A DNA stretch of 64,000 bases. Source: Hsuehochloa calcarea (lineage: Eukaryota; Streptophyta; Magnoliopsida; Poales; Poaceae). Positions within the stretch are counted from its first letter, which is position 1. Each line of letters starts with the position of its first letter. Of this stretch, positions 22,039-33,578 are shown piece by piece. The notes beneath the pieces were generated by a model, which was not told the DNA's origin, searched no databases, and saw nothing but the letters and a program-made list of their open reading frames with translations. The DNA is taken from contig CM070594.1 in the NCBI GenBank assembly GCA_036346395.1, forward strand, positions 18,199,385 to 18,263,384, written 5' to 3'. The position numbers and the translations under genes are program-made.

Positions 22039-24303
22039 GAGAGAGGAAATCTGAGCAATTGGGTTTGAATCCAGTGGTGCAAAAAAAGTTAACCAAAATG
22101 TCCAATATTTTTAGTTGAGTGATATATAGTCACTCTATTTTGTATTCCCTTTATCCATCAGGAAAAGGCTCAAATGTGCATAAGGATCTTGTAATATCCA
22201 TATAAAAGTAACATGTAATGTTTCTCTTAAACATGTAATCTACTTACAGATTTGCACGGCCCTCCTCCCTTAATTATCCTATACCCGCTGCTCTGTCGTC
22301 ACCACGCTACCACCTTATAAACCTCTATTAATTCTCACTGCGGCTGTAGCTACCAGGCATCGATCAACCACTCGCAACCGGCAACTGCATAATCGTCTCG
22401 CCATTGCACCCCCTCCAGGACACCGTCAACCTTCTTCAATATTCATCCCTCGATTACATCACGCTACGCTACTGGCACTCATCACTCGCTGCCACTACTA
22501 ATGTTACTAGTAATCCCATTGGTATTTGCGGAATGTACTAATAGGTAAACCATAAAGATAATCTTTGGTACACGAATCTTCGAGCGGATTGGACGATTCA
22601 ACGGTTTAGTAAAAAAATTTATTGAAAAATATGGTATGTGACAGTTGCCGCTGTATATTTACGGCATAGCTATCTTCTATTTCTCTGCAATTATTGCTTA
22701 ATGCAACTGTCGCCGATCCCTGCCGGTAACACCCATCACGCTCTCTTCGGTAGCCCCAAGTTTATTCCCTACGGTTGCACCATCTTTACTCCGAAATATT
22801 TGCTCTAATGTTTTTGTACACATGTGCTTCTATTTGTATATATACATGCATGATGTTATACATGTTCGATATCTTTTTCTCCCGTATTGGTCGCTCCTCT
22901 TCTTTGACGTTGGTCAACTCAATGATGTGGCTTCCTCACTAACCGCGTCAACCTTTCATCTTTACTAATACCGTATGTCTACGTTAGTCGCTGTCTAACA
23001 ATATAGAGAATCTTTTCGCCATCGCCGATGACGTCGTGCCCCTTATCAACGATGATACACTCCTAGCTACCTCGATGGCCGCATATCATCCATATTCACT
23101 GATGCCAGTATGTCTACGTTAGTCGTTGTCTAACAATATGGAGAATCTTCTAGCCATCGCCGGTGAAATCATGTCCCTCACCAACTAATGCATGCTCCTA
23201 GCTACCCCGATGTTCGTATATCGTCCATAGCTCGTATTTAATGCAAAGCTTCATCTCCTCTCTGCCAGAGCTTCCTCATTATTGAGCTTCTCTGGTCATG
23301 ACTTCTTCGACAACGCTGATACTCACCACTTGTCGTCACCCCACTTTGCTCCTTCGACTTTGGCCTTTCTCTTCAATGGCATAAGTGAGCAACACAATAT
23401 TATCATGTTGTGCGGCTAAGGTAAGTAGTATGGCATTGTCCTCATTTCCACCATCGTCTCAACTCTTAGTTTCCCTGTGGATCAATTTCTTCTTCTAGTA
23501 TAGATTGATGCCATTGCACTCTTTCGTCGTCTCCTTCAATACTATTCGTGCAATTCTTGTTAAAACTTTTATTTATTTAATATTTTAATTAATTTTTGTT
23601 AGAGTTTACAACCAAATCAAATGGCTAATTTTATTTAAATTATTCTGAATTTTATTTTTTAGGGATTTTAATCTAGAATTTGTATGCTAGTTTTATTTTA
23701 TGTTTTATTCCAAATTTTAATTATATTTTTGGAATTCATATACAAATCCATTGCAAATTTTTGTTTACTTTTTATTATGAATTATAGATGGATAGATTGA
23801 CAAGTTGAGGAAGGTGTACCGTGTACGTAGTAAGTACGTACGAGCTGTGATACTGCTTTTGTCCTTTTTATTTTCTTCTAAACAAGGATTTTCAACCGTA
23901 TTGGCACATTTTAAATGGGTATTTACAGGAATGACCATGTATGATTTTTTTTAAAAAATATGGCCACATGTCGCACGGCCACCGTGCAGTAGCACCTCCC
24001 CGGCCACCACGTCGCCCACTCCAAGACGATCGTCGTGCGTGGGCGTTGCCACAAGGCCGTCATGCGGTGACACCCCTGGCCCGTCACGTGTCTATAATTA
24101 GGATTTGATCGAAATTAGGATTTAAATTTTGACGCTATTGTAGGAATTTTAAAATACAGCAAACGAGTTCAAAAAAATATGAAATTTTACGGGGAGCCTC
24201 ACAACGCAGTATATTTACTTGTGTAAATTTTCTATAATTTTATTCATTAAGAATATTTCTCACAAATTCATATAAGTGTATTGTTTATACGTTAACATCT
24301 ATG
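22039..24303. other. Intergenic; contains a ~135-bp imperfect tandem duplication
   Basis: No ORF above background. The phrase GTATGTCTACGTTAGTCG with its following ~110 bp occurs at about 22973 and again at 23108, with scattered differences. The rest is unremarkable, and 23550-23800 is A/T-rich. Confidence 0.5.
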
Positions 24304-25330
24304 GGCATTGCAGTAAACGAAGGTGATAGATGTGTTTACTACCGCTATGGTGGGGGTGAAGGAGTTATACTGTGTTTGTATGTTGATGACATACTTATCT
24401 TTGGAACAAGTCTTAACATGATTATCGAGGTTAAGTCTTTTCTATCCTAAAATTTTCACATGAAAGATTTAGAAGAAGCTGATGTAATTCTAAACATCAA
24501 GCTGATCAAGGGTGAGAATGGGATTACACTTCTACAATCCTATTATGTGGAAAAGGTCTCGAGTCGTTTTGGATACATGGATAGCAAGCCTTCTCCAACA
24601 GCTTATGATCTGAGCCTAACACTTAGAAAGAATAAAAGACTAGGAAAGGATCAGCTGAGATATTCTTGAATTATTGGTTTACTCATGTACTTAGCTAATG
24701 CTACCCGGCCTGACATCTCATTTGTTGTAATCAATTTAAGTCGGTTTACCTCTAATCTGGGAGATGATCATTGACATGCACTCGAGCGAGTTATGCGCTA
24801 CTTGAGAGGTATGACGAGTTATGGAATTCATTATACCGGGTACCCTGGCGTACTCAAAGGGTATAGTGATTCCAATTGGATATCCGTTGCTAATGATATT
24901 AAGGCTACGAGTGGATATGTTTTCACTCTAGGCGGTGCTGCCGTTTCATGGAGGTCTTGTAAACAGACTATTTCGCAAGGTCAACCATAGAAGCAGAACT
25001 CACGGTATTGGATACAACCACTGTTGAAGCAGAATGCCTACGTGAACTCCTGATGGATTTATCGATGGTTGAATTACCGATTTCGACCATCTTGATATAA
25101 TGTGACAATCAAATGGTTCTCGTTAAAGTGAACAGTGCAAAGGATAACATGAAGTCCTCCAGACACGTAAAACGATGATTGAAATCTATTAGAAAATTGA
25201 CAAATTCTAGAAAATAGCACCGGATTATTCCCAACAGCTAGGAATCTGGCATATCCCTCTACAAAAGGGTTTATCATGGAATGTGATAGATAATGCATCA
25301 AAAGAGATGGGAATGAGACCTATGTGAGTT
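24304..25330 (+). pseudogene. Ty1/copia pol remnant: end of reverse transcriptase plus RNase H
   Basis: The plus strand shows the Copia RT YVDD box (LCLYVDDILIFG near 24370). The continuing RT follows (KDLEEADVILNIKLIK, then MYLANATRPDISF), then RNase H (GYSDSNWISVANDIKATSGY and SWRSCKQT). After a frame break comes the region that in active relatives reads through CDNQ and KVNSAKDNMKSSRHVKR. Several in-frame stops (for example near 24450, 24668 and 24772) and at least one frameshift near 24978 disable it. The protease, integrase and RT N-terminus are missing. It resembles Angela-type elements. It is followed by the 3' non-coding part and an LTR. Confidence 0.9.
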
Positions 25331-25876
25331 ACACCACAGTGGGAACCCAACCTATGTGATCAGAGATCCCATGAATTTGGACCTGGGAAAAACATATGGT
25401 TTGGTTACCAGAAGGAGATTACATTCTACAACCCCACTCCACTGAAAATGTCGTACTCTCAAATCTGTATGGCCAGATGACTTTGTCTTAATGTGTTCTA
25501 CGACTTTAATTAGCAAAGATGCTATCCTATAGAGCATTCTGGAAAGAACACGCCTATGTGAGTACGACTGCTAGTCATAGTCTGTGAGAAATATGTACTC
25601 TCTAAGAAGCTCATGAAGAGACACCGGAGTGTGACTTATATGCTCCACCCGAGGGGTAGCCTATTAACAGCCTAATATCAGTCAAGGGTTTATGTGAAAC
25701 TCATTCACGCAAAATTGCTAATTCAAGACTTAGTCCATTATATAGTTGAGAATGAATGTAGCTTAAAACTTTAGGTGGATGTTCAACCTTAACAGGTCTC
25801 CGCTGAAAAACGGGTATATTTACAGTGCTTTGGAACAACAGAATTTTTTTTGAGCCTCTGGGATCTGGTGGGTGAT
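25331..25876 (+). other. 3' non-coding part of the Copia remnant with polypurine tract
   Basis: Non-coding sequence between the pol remnant and the LTR. It ends in a purine-rich GGGATCTGGTGGGTGAT just before the LTR TG, consistent with a plus-strand priming site. Confidence 0.6.
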
Positions 25877-26834
25877 TGTTGGAATTAAGTGAGCTTTGTC
25901 CCATCCCTTATCAATAATTCCTAGAAAAATCCTAAAGGCTCACTAATGCATGGTGGCATGTGGGATACTTTAGTCCCATATTGCTAGCTAAGGTGGAGAG
26001 ACACCACCTTATAAGATGGAACATATTTAGCCTTGGTAAAGCAAGAGAAAAGAGGATAAGTAGGACTACACGCGAGCGCTCGCTCGCCTCGCCAGGCCAG
26101 GCCAAGCCAGGCTAGGCCACACGACATGCGCGTGAATGGTACGGTCGTTCCAGATTCTGTCGTGGGTCTAAATACCGCTTTCTTTTGAAGTTTTGTTTTG
26201 CCGTGCAATCTTGTCAGGATGGAAAGAAACAGAAATGCTCTGATTACATGGCGAATTAATTACAATTAATGAGCCTTAATCTGAGGACCGTTTCCTAATT
26301 TGAGGGCGATTTCTCTCAACGATCTTTTTAATCTGGAGACGCTGCCTTTCTTCTATCTCGCTTTTTGAAATACACATCTGTGTGAGATTGTTCCCTAGCG
26401 CTGTGCTGCTAAGCGTTACTCCGTCCCTGCATCTGGTGTGCACCGGTGGTAGGGAGAGCAGGTTTCCGAATTCGTCGTCCTAGCGCTCCTGTACGGGAGA
26501 GGCGAATCGAGGTTTTGGGAGCGACTCGCGACTACTCGCCGTTCCCTGCATCATCTACATCGGCGTCTTCATCATCGGCGATGTCCTCTCCTTCATCTCT
26601 GTGACACTTTTCGCTTTGCATCGGTAACATCTAGTACGTTGCACTTACTTCTGTTGTTCATATACGCTATATTGTTCATATTGCTTATCGTCATAGTTCA
26701 TCTATACATTATGTTATTCATATTGTTTATCATCACAGTTTATCCTATGAACATGTTTAGTTCTAATGCTATTTTCTATAGTCATAATTTATTTGTGAAA
26801 TTATGTAATTACTAAAGTGCTAAATAATCTAACA
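25877..26834 (+). repeat. 3' LTR of the Copia remnant (right end uncertain)
   Basis: Begins TGTTGGAATTAAGTGAGC directly after the polypurine tract. Possible CA ends are GGTAACA at 26629 or CTAACA at 26834; the second gives a 958-bp LTR. Because the 5' side of the element is lost, no target duplication can decide. Confidence 0.55.
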
Positions 26835-26889
26835 CATATCAGTGTCTATTCTCGCGTAAGGTAATTTGTGCATATGCATGGCTTTAAGT

Positions 26890-27015
26890 TAGTGGCTTGT
26901 ACTAATACTTTTTGCTTGCTAATTAAGCTAACTTAGCTGCTACGTTCGAACTTGGTGTCTAGTACTAATACTTTTTGCTGGCCAATTAAGCTAACTTGGC
27001 AGCTACGTTCGAACT
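26890..27015. repeat. 63-bp imperfect tandem duplication
   Basis: GTACTAATACTTTTTGCT and GCTACGTTCGAACT recur with 63-bp spacing (units beginning near 26899 and 26962). Confidence 0.8.
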
Positions 27016-27023
27016 AACGAACT

Positions 27024-27069
27024 ACTCCCTCTGTTCCGAAATAGACGTCGTTTTGGAAACGGAGGGAGT
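27024..27069. mobile_element. Miniature Stowaway/mariner-like remnant (46 bp)
   Basis: ACTCCCTCTGTTCC and GGAAACGGAGGGAGT form inverted ends around a short core. This matches the CTCCCTCCGTTCC-type termini of grass mariner-like MITEs, here almost only the two ends. Confidence 0.6.
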
Positions 27070-28040
27070 GGTAGCCAAATCTTCGATGACGCACGCACGC
27101 TTGTGTATCCATGCAAATCCGGAGAAGCCAATGCAACTACACCACGGTAGGTTGTAACATACAGTTAAATGACAGGGAAAACGACATGGGCTAAATCAAT
27201 CTTGCTGTCATGCAATTAGAAGTGTAACTAACACTACTACAAAAAGACTAATATTAAACGTCTTATTACGAACGATTTTCTAAAATCGTCAGTGTTAATG
27301 GTAATAACAGATAGTTTTACCAGTGCGACTATCTCTATTACTTGATACGCTAAGAACTGTCTATGATGAGTTTCGTATTAAGAAATATCCTCAACCTGCT
27401 GTTTCACGGTGCCTCCGGTGAGTGGGGCGCTGCGGCTCGACTAGTACCGTCAGATCTGGCCGCCCCCTATCTTTGCCTTACGTGAGCACGAAGTTTTTCC
27501 AACAAAATTCTCATCCAGGTTTCCTTCTCACTCTAATTTCGTCCCCTTCATCCTGTTAGATTTCGTTCTCAGTGAGAACCCCCATCTGTGGTCGACAAGG
27601 AATACTCATTCGGTTCGAGATGGACGCTTCTACGCGACCTCCTCCTCGTCAAAAAGTGAGCCATTGAAAGATCTAGACCCGCCATTATGAGTTAATAGAT
27701 TGTTTTGGTGATTAATGACAAATCCAAATATGAGACTAACTCTTTTATCAAGTATTATCTTTGTGTAGTCTCATTTGGATATAAAGGTGAAACACAACGA
27801 GGTATGCAATCGACATCTCAATTTATATAATGTTGCATTTCTCGGATCCAAAATATAGGATTGAACTCAACCTTAAGTTAAACTTGAATATGTGCATATG
27901 ACCTCATTACACATTTGTGTATGCACACATTTAGGGGGAGTTTTATCCTATGCTTTGTGGTTTCATTAGTATTGATCCATATTCCATTTTCCACATATAC
28001 TAAGGATCTTTACGTTGAAACAAAACCTTTGAGTATACAA

Positions 28041-29123
28041 AACTTGTGTAGTTCGGATATACTCATGTTATGAGTATATAGAACTTGTGTAGTTCTTGTA
28101 TACTCATGTTAGAGTATACATAACTTGTGTAGTTTATATACTCAAATTGTTCTCTCATTTATCATCATTAAATTTATGAGAATTTGAGTGGTTATCATCA
28201 ATTACCAAAGAGGGAAAGATTGAGGTATCTTGTCCCACCATTATGAGTTAATGGTATGGTGTGGTAATTAGTGATGATCACATTGTGGAACTAACATTTT
28301 CCATGAGTTGGATATATAGGTTATGTTCCAGGATGATGAAGACTTGGGATGATCATGAGTTGATCATCAAGTCAAGAGCTATGTAAATGATGCATCATGA
28401 GTTGATGCTTATCAAGAAGAGATGATCATGAGTTGATCATCAAGACAAGAGAAGACCAATCATCATGTGTTGATGGAGGTCAAGTGAAGGATTGCATCAT
28501 GTGTTGATGCATGTGAAGACTCGAGATGGAGAAATCATCATGTGTTGATGATGTTCAAGACAAGATCTCGAGATAGAGAAATCATCATGTGTTGATGATG
28601 TTCAAGACAAGATCCCGAAGTGAAGAAATCATCATGAGTTGATGATTGTCAAAGTGAAGGACCCGGACTTGAAGTGTTGATGTGCGTCATCAAGCTTCAA
28701 GAAGATGCAAGGCAAAGGTATGACTAGCTAGGGCTAAGGATGTGTTCCTAGTCTTTTACCGGTCTCGGTGTTTGGTTGGTAGACCGGATTGCTAGTATAG
28801 GTTTGCCGTACTATTAAGAGGGATCTTGACTAGTAGTTTGAGTTAGTCATGTGTTGATAGCTCATTATATTTGCTCTAGCTCATCTATGCATGGAGCTAT
28901 TATTTGCGAATGTGTTTTGCAAATAGCCGATGCTCATGCATTCAACCCTTGTAGCATGTGACTTAAGTTTGCAAATGCGTTTTGCAAATGGTGTAAGTCC
29001 ATGTACCTTTTTCCTTGTGGTATGATTCCAAAAGTTGGCAAATGTGTTTTGCAACTTGTTGGGAATCTTGCTTGTGACTCTTGTTGGCATGGCTTGTCAA
29101 TTAGCAAATATGTTTTGCAATTG
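28041..29123 (+). repeat. Array of hairpins with TGNGT loops in LTR U3
   Basis: At least 15 inverted repeats share a five-base loop, TGTGT, TGAGT, TGCGT or TATGT, while their stems differ and remain self-complementary. Examples: AACT (28041-28053), GAACT (28081-28095), ACCATTA (28237-28255), GATGATCA (28348-28368 and 28421-28441), GCATCA (28392-28408), CATCA (28461-28475), TGCATCA (28493-28511), ATCATCA (28534-28552 and 28581-28599), AATCATCA (28627-28647), TTTGCAAA (28968-28988), and AAGTTGCAAA with one bulge (29032-29057). Further members lie in R/U5 at 29703-29717 and 29766-29782. Confidence 0.85.
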
Positions 29124-29149
29124 AAGTTGTTGAAAAGCCATTTCGATTA

Positions 29150-29560
29150 CATCGGAATATCGGAAGTTCCGTAGTTTAACGGCGAAGTTCCGCACTCGAT
29201 CGTCCGATTTTCCGCGGCTTGATTTTTCCGAGAGCGGTGGTTTAGGGACTTAGCCGATTTTCCAAGTGCGGAAGTTCCGAGTGTAACTAGCGGAACTTCC
29301 GATTAATCGCTGCTCAAATCCGCGGTTGGTTTTTTCCAGAGAAGCACCATTTTGGGGACTTAGCCAAAATTCAATGTGCGGTAGTTCCGCTATGTGTTGA
29401 GCGGAACTTCCGAAGAATCGGAACTTCCGACATGTAGTTGGCGGTAGTTCCGCACTAAAATCAAACGGCTAGTTTTCTCGTCTGACATAGCCGTTGCGGT
29501 GCCTTTTCTCTCTCCTGCGGTAGTTCCGGCCTTTGCACGGCGGAACTTCCGATTGCCCTG
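29150..29560 (+). repeat. CGGAAnTTCCG inverted-repeat cluster in LTR
   Basis: About ten copies of CGGAACTTCCG, CGGAAGTTCCG or CGGTAGTTCCG lie in 0.4 kb. Neighbouring copies also pair with each other as larger stems, for example GTTCCGCT with AGCGGAAC around a TGTGT-containing loop at 29384-29407. Confidence 0.85.
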
Positions 29561-30370
29561 ATTTTTCAGGGATTTCTCCCAACGGCTAGTTTTTATGTGT
29601 GAGCTATATATAGCCACCTTGGCCGGTTGGGAGAGGTTGCTGGTGCTATTGTTAAGTGATACACTTATTCTTTGAGCTAAGAGCAAGTCTCTATTCTCTT
29701 TTGTGCATGTGTTGCACTTGGTGAGATTAGAGAGCAAACCCTAAGTGCATGTGTTGCCTTAGGTAGTGGATTGTGTATCCACGTGAGCGTTGACACTTGA
29801 TTAGTTCAAGTGAAAGTTCGGATTTGTTACTCTTGGTGTTTGCTGACACCTAGACGGCGTGGAGGCGTCGTGCTCGGTGACCTTCTCAAGAAGCTTGTGA
29901 GAAGGCCCGACGGTTGTGAGTGGTTTGGTGCTCGCCATCTCCGGAGTGGAGGAAGAGCAACCATAGTTGAGCGAGGTGTTGGTTCGGTTTGGAACCGGTC
30001 CTAGTGTTGGACTTACCTCGGAGGTGTGTGCTCATTTGAGGAGCCGGTCCAACGCGGGTTGGGCTTACCTCAACGTGGATTAGGGGAGACCGGCAAGTCT
30101 CCGAACACCACGGTAAAACATAAGTGTGTCATCGTGTGTTTTCTTGTGCTTTACTTTGAGCAATTTACATTCTTGCTTTAATTGCTTATATATCATTGTA
30201 TGGTTGCTCTCTTGTATTGTCGGTGCACTTAGTTGAGCCTAGTTGATTTAGGTTTTAATTGTGCGAAACCAATTCGCTATTAGCTTCCGCATTTATATAT
30301 TGGTTTAGCCCGATAGATTTTTAAAACCGCCTATTCACCCCCCTCTAGTCGGCCACCTCGATCTTACAAG

Positions 30371-30382
30371 TGGTATCAGAGC
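30371..30382 (+). promoter_or_regulatory. Primer-binding site (tRNA-Met type)
   Basis: TGGTATCAGAGC lies two bases after the 5' LTR end and is complementary to the 3' end of initiator tRNA-Met, the usual Copia minus-strand primer. Confidence 0.9.
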
Positions 30383-30425
30383 TTGGTCTCTCATTTATTA
30401 GACTTAACCGTCTAGAGAGTAAAGG

Positions 30426-31806
30426 ATGGCAACTAGAGATTTAGTGCACCTAGGTGAAGCACCTCTATTTGATGGCACAAATTATGCTCATTGGAAAATC
30501 CGCATGTCTTGTTATTTTAGGGCCATGAGTCCAAAAATATTGCGGATTGTAGATGTTGGCTTTTCTCCTCCATTGGATCATCTTGCTCCAACAATTGAGG
30601 AAGAGAAAAGCTTACATCTCGACGCTCAAGCAATTAACGGTTTATTTAGTGCTTTGAGTGTAGAGATGTTTGATGAAGTGTGCAATCTTGAGAGCGCTCA
30701 TGCTATGTGGACACATTTTCAAGATAAATATGAAATGTCCACACCTATTAGTGATAATTGCACACAGGAGTGGACATCGGAAGAAGAATGTTCAACTTCT
30801 AGCTCCGATAATGATGAGTCCACAACTCCCTCCACATCAACTCAATGCTTCATGGCTAAAGGTAATGATGAGGTAAACGAAAATGAAGAACCCACCTATG
30901 ATGAGTTGATGGAAATGTTAGAAGACTTAAATGAATATCTTGGCAAGGAGAAGTCAAAATTCAAAGTCTTGAAGAAAGAATTTCTTTCTCTCAAGGATTC
31001 TTATGAAGAGCTAAAAGAAGCTCATGAGACTCTCCTTCTCAAGGATCTTAATAAGTCCAAGGTGGATATAGGCATTACATGCAAGTTATTAGATGATATG
31101 CCATGCATAGTTCCTACATCTTGCATTTCATCTAAAGTTAGCATATCCACCTCTTGTGATGATTTAATTGATATGCCTTGTTGCTCTAAAATGGATACTC
31201 CTATTTCCTCGATATCTTGCAAGACTAACATTGTAGAGGAAAACAAAGAGCTCAAGGCCCAAGTCAACAAATTAAAGAATGACTTGGAAAGAGGCCTAAA
31301 AGGGAAGGCCACTCTTGACGACATATTGAGCAAGCAAAGACGCTTGCAAGATAAGAGTGGAATCGGCTTCACTCCTAAGAAAAAGGAGAATAGCAAGACA
31401 AGGCACAATGCAAGACACACGAAGAATGTCAAGTGCCATGGATGCAATGGAAAGGGCCACTTCGCCTCCGTGTGCCCAAACAAAGTGAATGACAAGAAAT
31501 TGTCATCAAAGAAGAGGCAAACCGCAAGGAGCAAGTAAAGAAGGTAAAAGATGAATACAAACTTGAACTTGCTACAATTGCGGGAAAAGGACATATGAGT
31601 AAGGATTGTCCTAAAGGTATCACTCCTAAGCCCATTATTTATAATGATCAATATTTGCTTAGGAAGGATATTAATGGCAATGTGTTTGCTAGAATAGTTA
31701 GTACACATAAAACTAATGCTAGGGCCATTTGGGTGCCCAAATCTATTGTGACTAACATTCGTGGACCCAACCTAGTTTTGGGTACCAAAATGCGCTTAAA
31801 TGCTTA
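30426..31806 (+). pseudogene. Copia gag polyprotein, broken by a frameshift
   Basis: The ATG at 30426 opens a 370-aa frame. The N-terminal gag domain (APLFDGTNYAHWKIRMSCYF, MWTHFQDKYE) covers about residues 10-105. An acidic stretch follows at about 115-165, then a Glu/Lys-rich coiled coil at about 160-205 and again near 275-300, and a CCHC knuckle CHGCNGKGHFASVC near 339-352. This frame stops at 31536-31538. Coding-like sequence continues in another frame to 31806, where a second knuckle is split between frames. Gag normally forms the virus-like particle in the cytoplasm. The first knuckle is intact, so the 370-aa product could still bind RNA, but the normal gag end is lost. Confidence 0.88.
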
Positions 31807-33578
31807 ATAGGTACTTGGAGAGGCATTGGAGACTTGGCTTATTCATATAAAGATGGATGTCATCATATATCAAATTGGAGCCAAGGTTGAGGATAATCGT
31901 TTCACATCAAGAACCAATGTCATCTCGGTAACAAGTATTTACATTGAAGTATCTAGCCCCTTATGCCTTGTGTAGGTTGCATTTCATGAAAATACTTTTA
32001 AAAGGGGTGTTCTTGCTCTATGTTCATAATGTTCATTATTAATATCTTGAGCAAGATGAAAGTGGCACATTAAGGGGGAGTGCTAAATCATAGTCATGTA
32101 TTTCACATCCCTAAGTGTGCCCAAATAAATTAAGTGCTAGCATTGTTTTTCAAAAATAAGCCTTTTAGCCAAAAGTCAAAAATTTCATAATTATTAGTAA
32201 TTCTTTGAAAAACTAGTTGCAAAAGGTATACAAATGCTTTTCAAAGATTTACCAAAGGTTTTGGTTTTAGAAAAACCTATTTTAAGTGAAAATGAGTTTA
32301 TGTCCAAAATCTTACATTATAGTATCTTGTTTTTGACCAAAACTAGATTTTTGTGTAAAATCTATTCTAAAAGGAATTTGAAAATCTTGACAAAAGAAAA
32401 ATCCTAGAGTTGGTTATTCTAAATATTTTTGGTGTTCAAAGGATTTTCAAAAGACCAACCTAGAAAAAGATATTTGATTTTCAAACTCGTCCAAAATACT
32501 ACTATGACCTAAGTGGTCACTATCTAGCACTTAAGTGAGTTTTTCCATATGAACCAAAATTATTCATATGAAAAGGTTCAAAATGGTATTTATGACTCAT
32601 ACACAAAATTGGATACTTTAAAATCAACAAAATATTTTCTTTGAGTTGTTTTGATAAATTTCATGAAAATAAGGCTTCATTTGCAAAATCAAAACTTAAT
32701 TCATAAAAATTATTTTCTTGGATAGACATTAGTCTTTTAATGTACAATGATCCTGAATGATATTTATTTGAGTGCAAAACTAGGGATCATTTGCATAAAA
32801 ATCAAATTCCAAGTTCTTTCCTGAAATGTCAGGATAATCGGAACTTCCGGCATTTTAGGCGCGGAACTTCCGTTTGTCGGAACTTCCGCCGTTGAATTGC
32901 GGAGCTTCCGTTTTCAGCTCTCTTCCGAAGCGTCAGGAAAATCGGAGCTTCCGGCCCTCCAGGCGCGGAACTACCGATGTCCGGAACTTCCGCTTTTGAA
33001 ATGCGGAACTTCCGCTTTCCGGTAGCTGAGAGACTTTAATGCACTGCGGTTCCTCCGTTTTATCTCTCTCCCTTCAGCCGCAGTCCTTCTTTTTCTCTCC
33101 CGAGCACCTCTCTCCTCTCCAAAACTCCACCGAACTCTTTGTTTGATCTTCGGTTTTTCTTCAAATCTCAACCGACCAATTGCTTCTCCAGGGTTCAATC
33201 ACCCCTTTCCTCAAGGTATTTCCAATTCCTTTCTTGGATTTTTACCTCTCATGAACCCTAGGTTGAGTTTTTGGGGGAAAATGAAATGTGGATGAAATCT
33301 GTGGTAGATTCTTGGGCAAATTAGTTTATTCAGTATTGTATGATGTTTATGCATCGATTCCATGGACTCAATCCATCAAAATACTGAAAAATCAAAAAAT
33401 TTCATTGCCCTAGAGTCGGCCAGGAAAATCGGAACTTCCGCTGTTAAGAGAGCGGAACTTCCGCTAGCGGTAGTTCCGGCGGTCAACCTGCGGAGCTTCC
33501 GATTATCCTGACAGAACCTGAGATTTTCATTTTCTTTTGAATCATCCTTTGACACTTCATCCATTATTGTTTTTGAAG
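31807..33578 (+). other. Non-coding interior where pol would be expected
   Basis: A/T-rich, no ORF of note. It lacks any integrase, RT or RNase H motif in all frames. Two clusters of CGGAAnTTCCG repeats occur (32838-33025 with about eight copies, 33425-33505 with about four). Several follow a GTCAGGA(A/T)AATCGGA phrase. Confidence 0.7.
32838..33505 (+). repeat. CGGAAnTTCCG repeats in the internal region
   Basis: About twelve copies in two clusters. Variants include CGGAACTTCCG, CGGAGCTTCCG and CGGAACTACCG. The same motif family occurs in both LTRs of this element and I did not find it elsewhere in the window. Confidence 0.8.

Larger units (their letters stand above)
27665..30368 (+). repeat. 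5' LTR of the Sirevirus-like element (2704 bp)
   Basis: TG...CA boundaries are fixed by the GCCAT duplication on the left and the primer site on the right. A TATA box inside a GCTATATATAGC palindrome at 29603-29614 would place the transcript start near 29640. U3 is therefore about 2 kb and R-U5 about 0.7 kb. U3 is unusually rich in hairpins (28041-29123) and CGGAAnTTCCG repeats (29150-29560). Confidence 0.9.

Noticed and set aside
28041..29123. CRISPR-like or satellite interpretation of the hairpin array
   Set aside because: Plant nuclear context, no constant repeat with unique spacers; the constant part is a five-base loop and the stems vary.
29150..29560. CGGAACTTCCG as plant heat-shock elements
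   Set aside because: Heat-shock elements need GAA and TTC separated by two bases; here the spacing is one.
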